Of a stretch of 64,000 nucleotides of DNA, positions 14,636-22,878 are shown one piece after another. The notes below the pieces were generated by a model. It was given only the letters and a program-made list of their open reading frames with translations. It did no database searches and was not told the DNA's origin. A program made the position numbers and the translations under genes. Within the stretch, counting starts at the first letter, position 1. Each line of letters opens with the position of its first letter. Source of the stretch: JALQTD01 sp965656785. GTDB taxonomy: Bacteria > Bacteroidota > Bacteroidia > Flavobacteriales_D > Sanyastnellaceae. The stretch is taken from NCBI GenBank assembly GCA_965656785.1, contig CBFHLY010000008.1, positions 1 through 64,000 of the forward strand, in the 5' to 3' direction.

Positions 14636-16918
14636 TCATTCACCGTGAGCAGCCGGCGGCGAAACGGTGATTTCCACCTCGATGCGGTTGCCTTGGCCGT
14701 CGAGCGCATGCAGCCGGTGTGGGCCGGGGGCAAGGGGCACTTCCAATTGATGCGGAGGCGAGGTTTGGCCCAAAAACCGGTCGTCCTCGTACCAAAACAC
14801 CGTGCTTTCCACCTCCCGGTGACCGACCTCCAACACCACGCCACCGAGGCGCCCATCCCAATCCCGCGTCCGCTGGATCACCTCCCCCCATTGCGGGTAG
14901 AGCCACTCCATCGCCGCCTCCTGGTGCGCCGACCGGCACGACGGATTCCACGCTGGCGGCGACGGCAAGGGCCCTCCCTGCTGGCGATAATACCACTGCT
15001 GCGAAGCCGGCAAGATGAGCCACGTCGTATCGCGGGCATCGGGGGCGCACGACTTCAGCACGCGCTCGCCCCGATCGTTGAGCCAAATCGGTTGGCAGAG
15101 CGCGCACGAGCGCAAGCCATTGGGTGGCGTGAGCTGAACCTCGGAACGGGTGCAGTGCGGCCCCGCCTTGAATCCCGATTGCGCGCAGACCTCGGCTTGG
15201 GCGGCTGCGGTTTGGCGTTCGAAAAACGCCCCATCCGGTAAGGCGTCCATCACCTCGAAAAACAATGGGGCCGAAGATTCCACCCCGATCAACCCCGGCC
15301 GCCCCTCGTTGTCCGCGTTCCCCGTCCACACCACGACCAGCCACCGCCCGTCCGTCCCCACGGCCCACGCATCGCGGTGGCCAAAACTCGTCCCCGTCTT
15401 CCAAGCCACACGCCGCCAAGGCCGCCAATGTTCCCAAGCCCGCGGGCGCACCAGCGTGGTCATCACCTCGAGCGCTTCGAAGACCGCTTCTCCCTCCATG
15501 GCTCCTTCCGACGCTCGGATCGGCTCTCCGAAAATCGTTCGCAGCCCCGGCAATTCCGGACAAAGCGGCTTCAACCAATTCGCGTACGTTCTCGCCACCT
15601 GCAGCGGACGGACCTCACCACCGCCGAGGATGAGTGCCAGCCCATAATGGTCCGCGTCCTCGCGCAGATCCGTGAAGCCCAAACTCCGCAGTTGATGGTG
15701 GAAGCGCTTCAACCCGACTTCGCGAAGGACGTGGACCGCAGGGATGTTGAGGGAACTCCGAAGCGCCGCCTCCACCGTCACCGCGCCGCGATGCGTCCGG
15801 TCGAAATTGCGCGGCGTGTAGTTTCCGATGCGGGTCGGCACATCCGGAACCAAGGACTTCGGCCCCAGCCTGCCCTCCTCGAATGCCGAGGCGAATAAAA
15901 ACGGCTTCAAGATGCTGCCCGTTGAACGGGGAACCCGCAACATGTCAATGGCCCCACCCGGGACGCCAGGCATCGAGGTGTTGCCCACGTAAACCGGCAC
16001 CTCTCCGGACTGCAAGTCCACCACCATCGCAGCGGCATTGTGCACTTCGTTGCCCGTCGAGGCGCGCACGTGCTGGTCCACGATGTGCTGCACGTCCCGT
16101 TGCCAGACCGCCGCAAGGGTGGATTGCACGCGCTCCCCTGGACGCTCCGCCACGAGCCGATCGAGCGCGTGCGGCGCCCGTTGCGGCAGGGCAAGGGGTT
16201 CCCGCGGGAGCGGCTCCAAACGAGCGAGGTGCCACTCCGTGGAATCGAGCACCCCCCGACCGAGCAACTTGTCGAGCAACCGATTGCGTTTCGCCAGAAA
16301 GGCAGCGTCAGACCGCCCCGGCAGGATGGTGCTCGGAGCATTCGGAAGCACCGCAAGGGCCGCGCTCTCTGCCCAGGACAAATCCCAACTCCCCCGGCCA
16401 AAGTACCGCCAACTCGCCGCCTCAAGCCCCACCACGTTCCCCCCAAACGGCGCGTGCGCCGCATACAACGCGAGGATTTCCTCCTTCGAATGGCGCACCT
16501 CCAAGCGGACCGCCCGGAACATTTCGGTCAGCTTCTCAACGTACGTCCGGGGCGGATGATTCCGGGACAAACGCACCACCTGCATCGTCAGCGTCGACGC
16601 ACCAGAAACCACTTCGCCCCGGGTCACGTTGAGGTACACCGCGCGCGCCAACGCCACGGGATCCACCCCCGGATGCCACGCAAACCGCTCGTCCTCAAAC
16701 GCCAGGATGGCCTGCCGGAACTTCGTCGGAACGCTGTCCACCCGCGGGAAACGCCACTGACCATCCGCCGCAATCCGAGCACCCAACAACTGCCCCTCCC
16801 GCGATTCGAGCACCGTGGAATGCGGCACATCGAACAACGTCGCGGGCACGGAAAACCACCACCACAGGAGGACCGCCGCCCCCGAAATCGCAATCAGTTT
16901 TCGCGAACGTCGACCCAT
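14636..16918 (-). CDS. pbpC: Penicillin-binding protein 1C
   Basis: Bifunctional peptidoglycan synthase anchored in the inner membrane. 760 residues: an N-terminal anchor (about 8-25), glycosyltransferase family 51 (about 45-215; catalytic Glu75 in AFEDERFAWHPGVD, then GASTLTMQVVRL and RTYVEKLTEM), transpeptidase (about 295-560; Ser335-Ile-Leu-Lys338, Ser389-Leu-Asn391, Lys507-Thr-Gly-Thr) and a PBP1C-type C-terminal domain (about 660-755) with several Cys. Its start lies inside the last 25 bases of the alpha-2-macroglobulin gene. This PBP1C-macroglobulin pairing is widespread in Gram-negative bacteria and links cell-wall repair with protease trapping. Confidence 0.96.
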   Translation of the reverse strand: MGRRSRKLIAISGAAVLLWWWFSVPATLFDVPHSTVLESREGQLLGARIAADGQWRFPRVDSVPTKFRQAILAFEDERFAWHPGVDPVALARAVYLNVTRGEVVSGASTLTMQVVRLSRNHPPRTYVEKLTEMFRAVRLEVRHSKEEILALYAAHAPFGGNVVGLEAASWRYFGRGSWDLSWAESAALAVLPNAPSTILPGRSDAAFLAKRNRLLDKLLGRGVLDSTEWHLARLEPLPREPLALPQRAPHALDRLVAERPGERVQSTLAAVWQRDVQHIVDQHVRASTGNEVHNAAAMVVDLQSGEVPVYVGNTSMPGVPGGAIDMLRVPRSTGSILKPFLFASAFEEGRLGPKSLVPDVPTRIGNYTPRNFDRTHRGAVTVEAALRSSLNIPAVHVLREVGLKRFHHQLRSLGFTDLREDADHYGLALILGGGEVRPLQVARTYANWLKPLCPELPGLRTIFGEPIRASEGAMEGEAVFEALEVMTTLVRPRAWEHWRPWRRVAWKTGTSFGHRDAWAVGTDGRWLVVVWTGNADNEGRPGLIGVESSAPLFFEVMDALPDGAFFERQTAAAQAEVCAQSGFKAGPHCTRSEVQLTPPNGLRSCALCQPIWLNDRGERVLKSCAPDARDTTWLILPASQQWYYRQQGGPLPSPPAWNPSCRSAHQEAAMEWLYPQWGEVIQRTRDWDGRLGGVVLEVGHREVESTVFWYEDDRFLGQTSPPHQLEVPLAPGPHRLHALDGQGNRIEVEITVSPPAAHGE

Positions 16919-19900
16919 GATCCCGGCTCAACCGCTTGCATTCCCAAATCGTACATGCCCTCAACGCGCACGCCGGGCAAATAAAACCGTCCTGGATACG
17001 TCGCAATGAGTTCAAATTCCAGCTCGCGCACGTTGCCGTAGGCCAAATCGAAGTACGTCAACACCCGATCGTCCCGGAAATCCTCGTGTTCCACCCCTCC
17101 ATTCCCCGCTCCCCCACTCAACCGCGTGTTCGTCACCTCCCACCCATCGGCAAGCGGCACCGTACAGGCCATGCGCTCGAAATCGTCCCCGACCTTCGTC
17201 CGCTTAACCCGCATCCGAATGCGCATCGTCGAGCCCACCCGCACCGAACTCGGGTCCATCGGATTGCCGTTGCCATCGAAGTACGTCACCACCATCTCCA
17301 AGCCCGATTGCCGCGCCGATTCCTCCCCGTAGACCGGCACCCCGCTTCGGGTCACGGTCACGAAACAGCTCCCGCTGCACCGAACGCTCAGCGATTGCAC
17401 TTCGTCCGCATCGGGCACCGGCACCTCCACGATGCGCCGATCGCTCACGTACCGCTGCGAGGTTCCGCCCAAACCGACTTCTACGTCAAGCACCGCGTCG
17501 AGCTGGGGTTCGAACACCTCGCTGAGCACGTTCAATCCGAAGGCGATTTCCTGGGTGGACCGCCAACCCGTCCCCAACGCTTCTGCCAAATCCAGCCCCA
17601 ATTGCACCGCCTCATCCCGCCGCCCACAGCGATGCAGCGCCTCGACCCACATCGCCAAATCCCGCACGGGACTGCCGAACGTGGCGTAACCAAATCGGTT
17701 CGCCCCACCAGGTAGCGTGCAAGCACCCAGCAATTCCTGGGCCCACCGCACTTCCCCCGCCGCCGCATACGCTGCCGCAAGGGTGAACCGCGCCCGGTTC
17801 GACAACGCTGAGCGGTTCATCAACCGGGTCATCGCCCCGAGTTCGGGCTGTTGGGCCAACGCGAGAACGTAAAGCCGGTAAGCTTGCGCCTGATCGCTGC
17901 TGCCCTCGCTCGATGTCCAGTTGCGAGCCGCCTTCCGCTCATGGCTCAAGTGCGACTTCAACATGCCCACGGGCAGGTCAAATCCGCGCTGCTCCGCCAT
18001 GATCAAGAAGTGGCCGACGTACGTGGAAGCCCATTCGTGCGCCGACGTGCTCGAAGGCCAATACCGAAACCCGCCATCGGGCAGCTGCCGCGTCCGCAAC
18101 GCATTCATCGCCGCCACCACGTGCTCACGAGCCGCCGAAGCCTGCTCCGCATTGAGTTCCATCCAGTCGCCTACGTTCAGTTGGGCAAAGCCCCGGGACG
18201 CAATCTGCTCCGTACATCCGTGCGGATAGCCCAACAGGTACTCGATGCGCTCGGTCAGCCGGAGGCTCGGGAGTTGGCTGATTTCAAGAACGGCGGTGTT
18301 GCTCGTCGGAATGCCCATCGGCGCAAGTTGCAATTCGAACGGCTCCGCATCGAGGAACGTGGTCGTGCTCTCGTGTTCCCGCGCCAGCGGATGACGGACC
18401 ACCACGCGTTGCTCGTCCGTGCTGGTCAAACGAGCGGAACGCGCCGTGGCCGTGAAGGTGGCCGTGCCCACCGCACGGCGAACCTTCCCTCGGAAGTACA
18501 GGGTTTGTTGGCCCTCCTCGCGGAACGTCACGCGCTGCTCGTCGGATTCGAATTCCACGAGGTCGTTCGATTTGACCTGCACGTCCACGGTCCCCAGTCC
18601 ATCGCGCATGGCGAACACCGTCACGGGCACCACCACCGTTTCCTCGGGCGCTAGCTGGCGCGGAACCGTCAGTTGCGCCATCAGGTCTTGTTTCACCCGG
18701 ACGTTCGCGTGGGCGCTGCCGACGGCGCGGTCGGCGTTCGCTGCGACGACCATCACGCGGACGTTACCGAGGTAATTCTGAATCGGGATTTGGTGCGTCC
18801 GCTGCTTCCCTGCATCCAGCGTGAAGGGGCCCAAATGCGCCACCACCGACTTGAAGCGGTCCGAATTGTCCTCCTGCTCGGGCAGCAAGGCCGCGTCGCC
18901 GCCCACCGCGAGCACCCGCTCGAGCCGCCCGCCGAACGCGTTCATGACCCATTCGTACACGTCCCATGTCCGAACCCCCAGCGCCTGCCGCTTGCTGAAG
19001 GCCGCATGCGGGTCCGGGGTTTTGAAGTTCGTGAGGCCCAGCAAGCCTTCGTCGACCACCGCCAACGTGTATTCCATCGGGGCGCCTGAGCGTTCGCTCA
19101 CCGACACTTCAAGGGTCGTGTTGGGCTTGACTTCTTCGGGCACCGACACCTCCACTTCGAGCCGGCGGTCGGGGTCGACCACTGCAATCGGGGAAATGCC
19201 GTAGAGCCGAAGGGGCAGGTCGTTCGCTTTTCCGTCGAAGGGCTGGATGATCATCGCGTGGGCGTAGATCGTCGGGGCCATTTCCGCGGTGAGCGGGAAG
19301 CGGACGGTGGTCGTCCCTTGATCGGTCTCGATGAGTTGGTCCCAAACCTGATCCCGGCCATTCTCCAAGCTCAGGAGCAACCGCCCGCCGGCCGCACTGG
19401 GCACCTTGAGCGTGACCGTTTCACCCACTTCGTAGCGCTCCTTGTCGAGGGTGATGGCAATGACGCCAGCTCCTTCCTTGCTCGCGCGCTCCGAACGGTC
19501 GCGGTCATCGGACCAATCGAAGTAGCTGTACGCCGTCGCCTGGTGGCTGCCCTCCAAATCCGTCACCACCACCAAGACCCGGCCCCAATCCGCATCCTTC
19601 ACCTCGATGCCCGCGCGGCCTTGGCCGCTCGTGAGCTGAATTTCTTGCGACGAAAGCAAGCGGATTGCGTCGGAATTCAAGTACGTGGATTGGCCGTTGC
19701 GCCGACTCCACCACCAGTTCCAGGTCAGCCCGTACACGTCCACCTTCACCCGGCCCGGGGCCAGTTGGCCTTGGGGGTCCACTCGAACCAGTCCGAAATC
19801 GTGCGATTCGCTCGTATTCAGCCAACCCTGCTCGCCCTCCTCTGGTGCTTGGATGCCCACATAAGCGGCGTGCGGGTGCAACGGAATCGCATGCGTCGCC

Positions 19901-22341
19901 ACACTGAACCGGCCGCTGGGTTCGTACACACGGGTGTAGCTCTTGAACCGCAGCGGACCCGGTTGAGCCTCCAGGTTGCCGACTTTCAAGGTGGCAATGG
20001 TTTGGCCCAAACCATTCAACTCGCCCTCGGCCAACACCTCGTCCCCCAACCGGCTCACTTCCTGCACGTCATTGAAGAACGCGTAGCGCGGCCAAGCCTC
20101 CTTGAACGCCTGGACATCGCGAACGAGCGCGCCCTTGATCTCGTAGCGCAGGTGCGGAGCCTTGGCGCCCGTCAACCACTCCGCGGTCAACCGCGCAATG
20201 GCGCCCTGGTTTTTCACCTCGAGCATGCCCGCCTCGACCGCTTCCAACCGCACGTCCAACCGGTTCGGCTGAATGGATTCGATGGACAGCGATTTGCTGA
20301 ACGCCTTCGAACCGACGACCAAATCGGCCCGGTAGCGGCCGGTGGCCACGTCCTGGTCGAGGAAGAATCCCAAGTTGAAGATGCTGCCCGTCCCGCGGGT
20401 CAGGACCTTGCGTTGAATGAGTTGATTCGACGGGGAATAGACGTTGAGTACGAGGGGGTGGTCCGGCGGAAGCGGGTTCGCGGAATCGTCGATGATGGCA
20501 TCGAGGTGAATCGAATCGCCCGGGTGCCAAATCCCGCGCTCCGCATACAGAAACCCCTGGATGCCATCTTCGACGTGCTCGCCACCGACTTCGAAAGCGG
20601 AAACGGACAAGCTCGCTCCGCGTTCCAATTTCAGGTAGGCCTTCTGCTCCCCGAGGGTGGCGATGGCGAGGAAGGGGATGCCGTCGAGGGGCAGGGTCGC
20701 CTTGCCCGAGGCGTCGGTGGTGGCGCGGGCCATCGGCTGGCCTTGGTAGTTGCGGAACTCCACTTGGGCACCGGCTTGAGGCGCGCCCGAACTGAGGTCA
20801 GTGACGTAGGCGTGCCATGCCTCGCCCCCGCTTTTCACGATGAGTCCGACATCCGAAACGAGCACGTTCTTGCGCACCTTCCTGTTCGCGGTGTAGTAAC
20901 TGACGTGGCACGGGTTGTCGCGCTCGCTGTACCGATAGCCCGGCACGCGCCAAGGATCCCAGTAATCCTCGTCGAAGCGGTCCGGGTCGGGGGCGTCGAC
21001 CTCGGGGTCTTCAGGGGCCTCGGTGCACGGGTACAGGCTGTACGATGGGCGGAAGCCGAGTTCCAATCGGTAGATCGCGCCGGGCTCCCGTTCAACGATT
21101 TGGTCCAAATCCAATCCAAAGCTTTCCCATCGCCCCCCTTCCATGCCGTCCAACTCCAGCCTCCGTTCCGCAATGGGCCGGGCCACGCTGCGCAGGGCGT
21201 CGTCCCCGCCGATGGCATTGGCCTGGAAGAACTGGTGCACGTTGTTTTCGTAAATCTGGTAAACGCGGACGTCCACGGCGCGCAAGTTCACGGCCGCAAT
21301 GGGCACCACCGCATCGCCCGTGCCCGCCACGATGTTCCCCGACGACGCGAAGCGCACGGCCGGCTTCTCCGCATTGAAAAACGCGCGCCCGTTCCAGTCC
21401 ATGCTGAGCGCCTCACCCCGGGAACTTCGGAGGCCCTGGGCCACGCGGTAGGTCACGTCTCCTACGATCGGCTCGGCCGGTCGCAGCGTCACGAGGGTGC
21501 CACTGACCTCCACGTCTTCCACGTCGACCCCGTTGATTTGGAACATGCCATCAAAGCGCTGCCGGCTGGCGACGGGGCTCGAGAAAAAGAGGCGGAGTTC
21601 CTGGTTCGGCAACTGAACGGCCAATTGGTCCAACATGCGGAAATCGCTGATCGACGGCAAGACCAGCGTATCCAAAGGCTCGCCGCGATCCGTCACCACG
21701 AAAACCTGCTCCTCCGCCACCCGCTGCATCGAGTCCACGTTCATCGTAAACACCTTCGCGCCCGCATCGCTTTCCCACTGAATGCGGTCGCTCACGATGC
21801 CTTCCAACGCAATCCGCTTCGACACCTCATCGATCGAACTGACGTCGTTTGCGATGAGGGTGGCCTGCAATCGGTTCCACGTGAAATCCGCTTGGGAGTA
21901 CGGATTCAAGCGGAATTCGCGCAGTTCGAAGCCCTGCTCAATGGTCTGCACATTGAAGGCCAAATCCCGAAACGCCGCCGGAACATCCTTCAACTTCCCC
22001 AAATGGAACGTCACCTCATACAGCGTTCCCGACGCCAAGGGTTCGTCCGGCAAAAACGCCAACACGTTGCTCGACTTCCAAACCACCTTTCCGTTCACAG
22101 CTGGCCGGAACGTGAACACCTCCTCCTCCAATTCCGTTCCCGGCTCAATGCCGATGGCCAAATCTTCCGCCAGCCGCACCACCACTTCGCTGCTCGCCGA
22201 CACGATGCCCGCGCTGTGCTCCAGGACATACGCGTGTGCCGCCGGATCCATGTCCTTCAGCTCCCTCCCGGTTTCGGTGCAAGAAATCAACAAAAAAAAC
22301 AGCCCCCCGATCAGGGGCAGCGAAAAAGGGAAGGTTCTCAT
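16894..22341 (-). CDS. Bacterial alpha-2-macroglobulin lipoprotein with thioester
   Basis: Very large periplasmic protease-trapping protein. 1815 residues starting at the ATG at 22341 (an upstream TTG would add one residue). The lipoprotein signal ends LLISC at residue 21, so the protein is probably membrane-tethered. After a string of macroglobulin-type beta domains comes the alpha-2-macroglobulin core (FKSVVAHLGPFTLDAGKQRTHQIPIQNYLGNVRVMVVAANADRAVGSA) and the thioester motif GCTEQ with Cys near residue 1376, followed by an all-helical terpenoid-cyclase-like domain (TRQLPDGGFRYW...) and a receptor-binding-like end (FDLAYGNVRELEFELIATYPGRFYLPGVRVEGMYD). The presence of the thioester puts it with YfhM/MagD-type trapping forms. 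It overlaps pbpC by 25 bases. Confidence 0.95.
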   Translation of the reverse strand: MRTFPFSLPLIGGLFFLLISCTETGRELKDMDPAAHAYVLEHSAGIVSASSEVVVRLAEDLAIGIEPGTELEEEVFTFRPAVNGKVVWKSSNVLAFLPDEPLASGTLYEVTFHLGKLKDVPAAFRDLAFNVQTIEQGFELREFRLNPYSQADFTWNRLQATLIANDVSSIDEVSKRIALEGIVSDRIQWESDAGAKVFTMNVDSMQRVAEEQVFVVTDRGEPLDTLVLPSISDFRMLDQLAVQLPNQELRLFFSSPVASRQRFDGMFQINGVDVEDVEVSGTLVTLRPAEPIVGDVTYRVAQGLRSSRGEALSMDWNGRAFFNAEKPAVRFASSGNIVAGTGDAVVPIAAVNLRAVDVRVYQIYENNVHQFFQANAIGGDDALRSVARPIAERRLELDGMEGGRWESFGLDLDQIVEREPGAIYRLELGFRPSYSLYPCTEAPEDPEVDAPDPDRFDEDYWDPWRVPGYRYSERDNPCHVSYYTANRKVRKNVLVSDVGLIVKSGGEAWHAYVTDLSSGAPQAGAQVEFRNYQGQPMARATTDASGKATLPLDGIPFLAIATLGEQKAYLKLERGASLSVSAFEVGGEHVEDGIQGFLYAERGIWHPGDSIHLDAIIDDSANPLPPDHPLVLNVYSPSNQLIQRKVLTRGTGSIFNLGFFLDQDVATGRYRADLVVGSKAFSKSLSIESIQPNRLDVRLEAVEAGMLEVKNQGAIARLTAEWLTGAKAPHLRYEIKGALVRDVQAFKEAWPRYAFFNDVQEVSRLGDEVLAEGELNGLGQTIATLKVGNLEAQPGPLRFKSYTRVYEPSGRFSVATHAIPLHPHAAYVGIQAPEEGEQGWLNTSESHDFGLVRVDPQGQLAPGRVKVDVYGLTWNWWWSRRNGQSTYLNSDAIRLLSSQEIQLTSGQGRAGIEVKDADWGRVLVVVTDLEGSHQATAYSYFDWSDDRDRSERASKEGAGVIAITLDKERYEVGETVTLKVPSAAGGRLLLSLENGRDQVWDQLIETDQGTTTVRFPLTAEMAPTIYAHAMIIQPFDGKANDLPLRLYGISPIAVVDPDRRLEVEVSVPEEVKPNTTLEVSVSERSGAPMEYTLAVVDEGLLGLTNFKTPDPHAAFSKRQALGVRTWDVYEWVMNAFGGRLERVLAVGGDAALLPEQEDNSDRFKSVVAHLGPFTLDAGKQRTHQIPIQNYLGNVRVMVVAANADRAVGSAHANVRVKQDLMAQLTVPRQLAPEETVVVPVTVFAMRDGLGTVDVQVKSNDLVEFESDEQRVTFREEGQQTLYFRGKVRRAVGTATFTATARSARLTSTDEQRVVVRHPLAREHESTTTFLDAEPFELQLAPMGIPTSNTAVLEISQLPSLRLTERIEYLLGYPHGCTEQIASRGFAQLNVGDWMELNAEQASAAREHVVAAMNALRTRQLPDGGFRYWPSSTSAHEWASTYVGHFLIMAEQRGFDLPVGMLKSHLSHERKAARNWTSSEGSSDQAQAYRLYVLALAQQPELGAMTRLMNRSALSNRARFTLAAAYAAAGEVRWAQELLGACTLPGGANRFGYATFGSPVRDLAMWVEALHRCGRRDEAVQLGLDLAEALGTGWRSTQEIAFGLNVLSEVFEPQLDAVLDVEVGLGGTSQRYVSDRRIVEVPVPDADEVQSLSVRCSGSCFVTVTRSGVPVYGEESARQSGLEMVVTYFDGNGNPMDPSSVRVGSTMRIRMRVKRTKVGDDFERMACTVPLADGWEVTNTRLSGGAGNGGVEHEDFRDDRVLTYFDLAYGNVRELEFELIATYPGRFYLPGVRVEGMYDLGMQAVEPGSWVDVREN

Positions 22342-22456
22342 CAAAGCAGGTAAATGGATAAGGTGACGTTGCGGCGTGATGGTAACTCACATCACCCATT
22401 TTTATTATCCAAGACTGCGATTTTTTTTCAAATCAAATCCCTGCGCGCAGCGCACG

Positions 22457-22487
22457 AAAAAAGGGACCCGCAATCGGGTCCCTTTTT
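22457..22487. terminator. Bidirectional intrinsic terminator after rpmH
   Basis: A perfect 8-bp stem GGGACCCG (22463-22470) with CGGGTCCC (22475-22482), a 4-nt loop, AAAAAA on the left and TTTTT on the right. It lies 48 bp past the rpmH stop and ahead of the macroglobulin gene, separating the two minus-strand units. The remaining 115 bp up to the macroglobulin start hold no clear -7 box. Confidence 0.85.
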
Positions 22488-22534
22488 CAGGTTGGTCGTG
22501 TTCAATGCCGGTGGAGCGTGAAGCCCCAGGCTGT

Positions 22535-22702
22535 TTAACGCTCGATGCCTTTGTGGCGGCGCTCGCTGCTCACCGTGAGCTTCTTGCGGCCCTTGCGGCG
22601 ACGTGAGGCCAATACATTGCGGCCGTTGGCAGAGGCCATGCGCTTGCGGAAGCCATGCTTGTTGCGGCGTTTCCGTACGGAGGGCTGGAATGTCCTTTTC
22701 AT
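22535..22702 (-). CDS. rpmH: 50S ribosomal protein L34
   Basis: A 55-residue, highly basic ribosomal protein read on the minus strand from ATG 22702 to TAA 22535. It starts MKRTFQPSVRKRRNKHGF and continues RKRMASANGRNVLASRRRKG, matching L34 along nearly its full length, with a slightly extended C-terminal tail (KKLTVSSERRHKGIER). It is a single-gene unit with a strong promoter upstream and an intrinsic terminator downstream. The usual dnaA-rpmH-rnpA linkage of many bacteria is absent. Confidence 0.97.
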   Translation of the reverse strand: MKRTFQPSVRKRRNKHGFRKRMASANGRNVLASRRRKGRKKLTVSSERRHKGIER

Positions 22703-22751
22703 ATCGAGCTGTTTCTACCGGTCACGGCGTTTTTTTCCGTTTTCGGGAGGG

Positions 22752-22783
22752 CAAAGATAGACGAAGTTTTCACGAATACCAAA
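22752..22783 (-). promoter_or_regulatory. rpmH promoter: TTTG-20 bp-TATCTTTG
   Basis: On the minus strand, TTTG (complement of 22780-22783), a 20-bp spacer and TATCTTTG (complement of 22752-22759). Both halves match the Bacteroidota consensus exactly. The leader to the ATG at 22702 is about 45 nt and G/A-rich. This is the best internal reference for what a promoter of this genome looks like. Confidence 0.75.
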
Positions 22784-22866
22784 ACCCGACTGTGAATTTC
22801 TTTTCCTCCTGCGATGTCGGGAGAAATTCGGCAGCGTGGGCGCGTTCAGTGGCTGCAAAGGTCGCC

Positions 22867-22874
22867 TAATTTTG
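22867..22874 (+). promoter_or_regulatory. -7 box TAATTTTG 4 nt before the ABC exporter start
   Basis: Exact TAnnTTTG, with TTC at 22845-22847 at a 19-bp spacing. The box ends four bases before the ATG at 22879, so the predicted transcript is leaderless. Confidence 0.5.
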
Positions 22875-22878
22875 TACC

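Noticed and set aside
19258..22353. A 1031-codon open frame on the + strand opposite the macroglobulin gene
   Set aside because: It mirrors strong GC-rich third-position use of the real minus-strand gene. The translation is Arg/His/Pro/Gln-rich with no domain, while the minus strand gives a full macroglobulin with a thioester.
22345..22456. A promoter for the macroglobulin gene, e.g. TTTG followed by TAATAAAA
   Set aside because: The -7 part does not match TAnnTTTG. A promoter must exist here because a terminator lies upstream, but I cannot place it.
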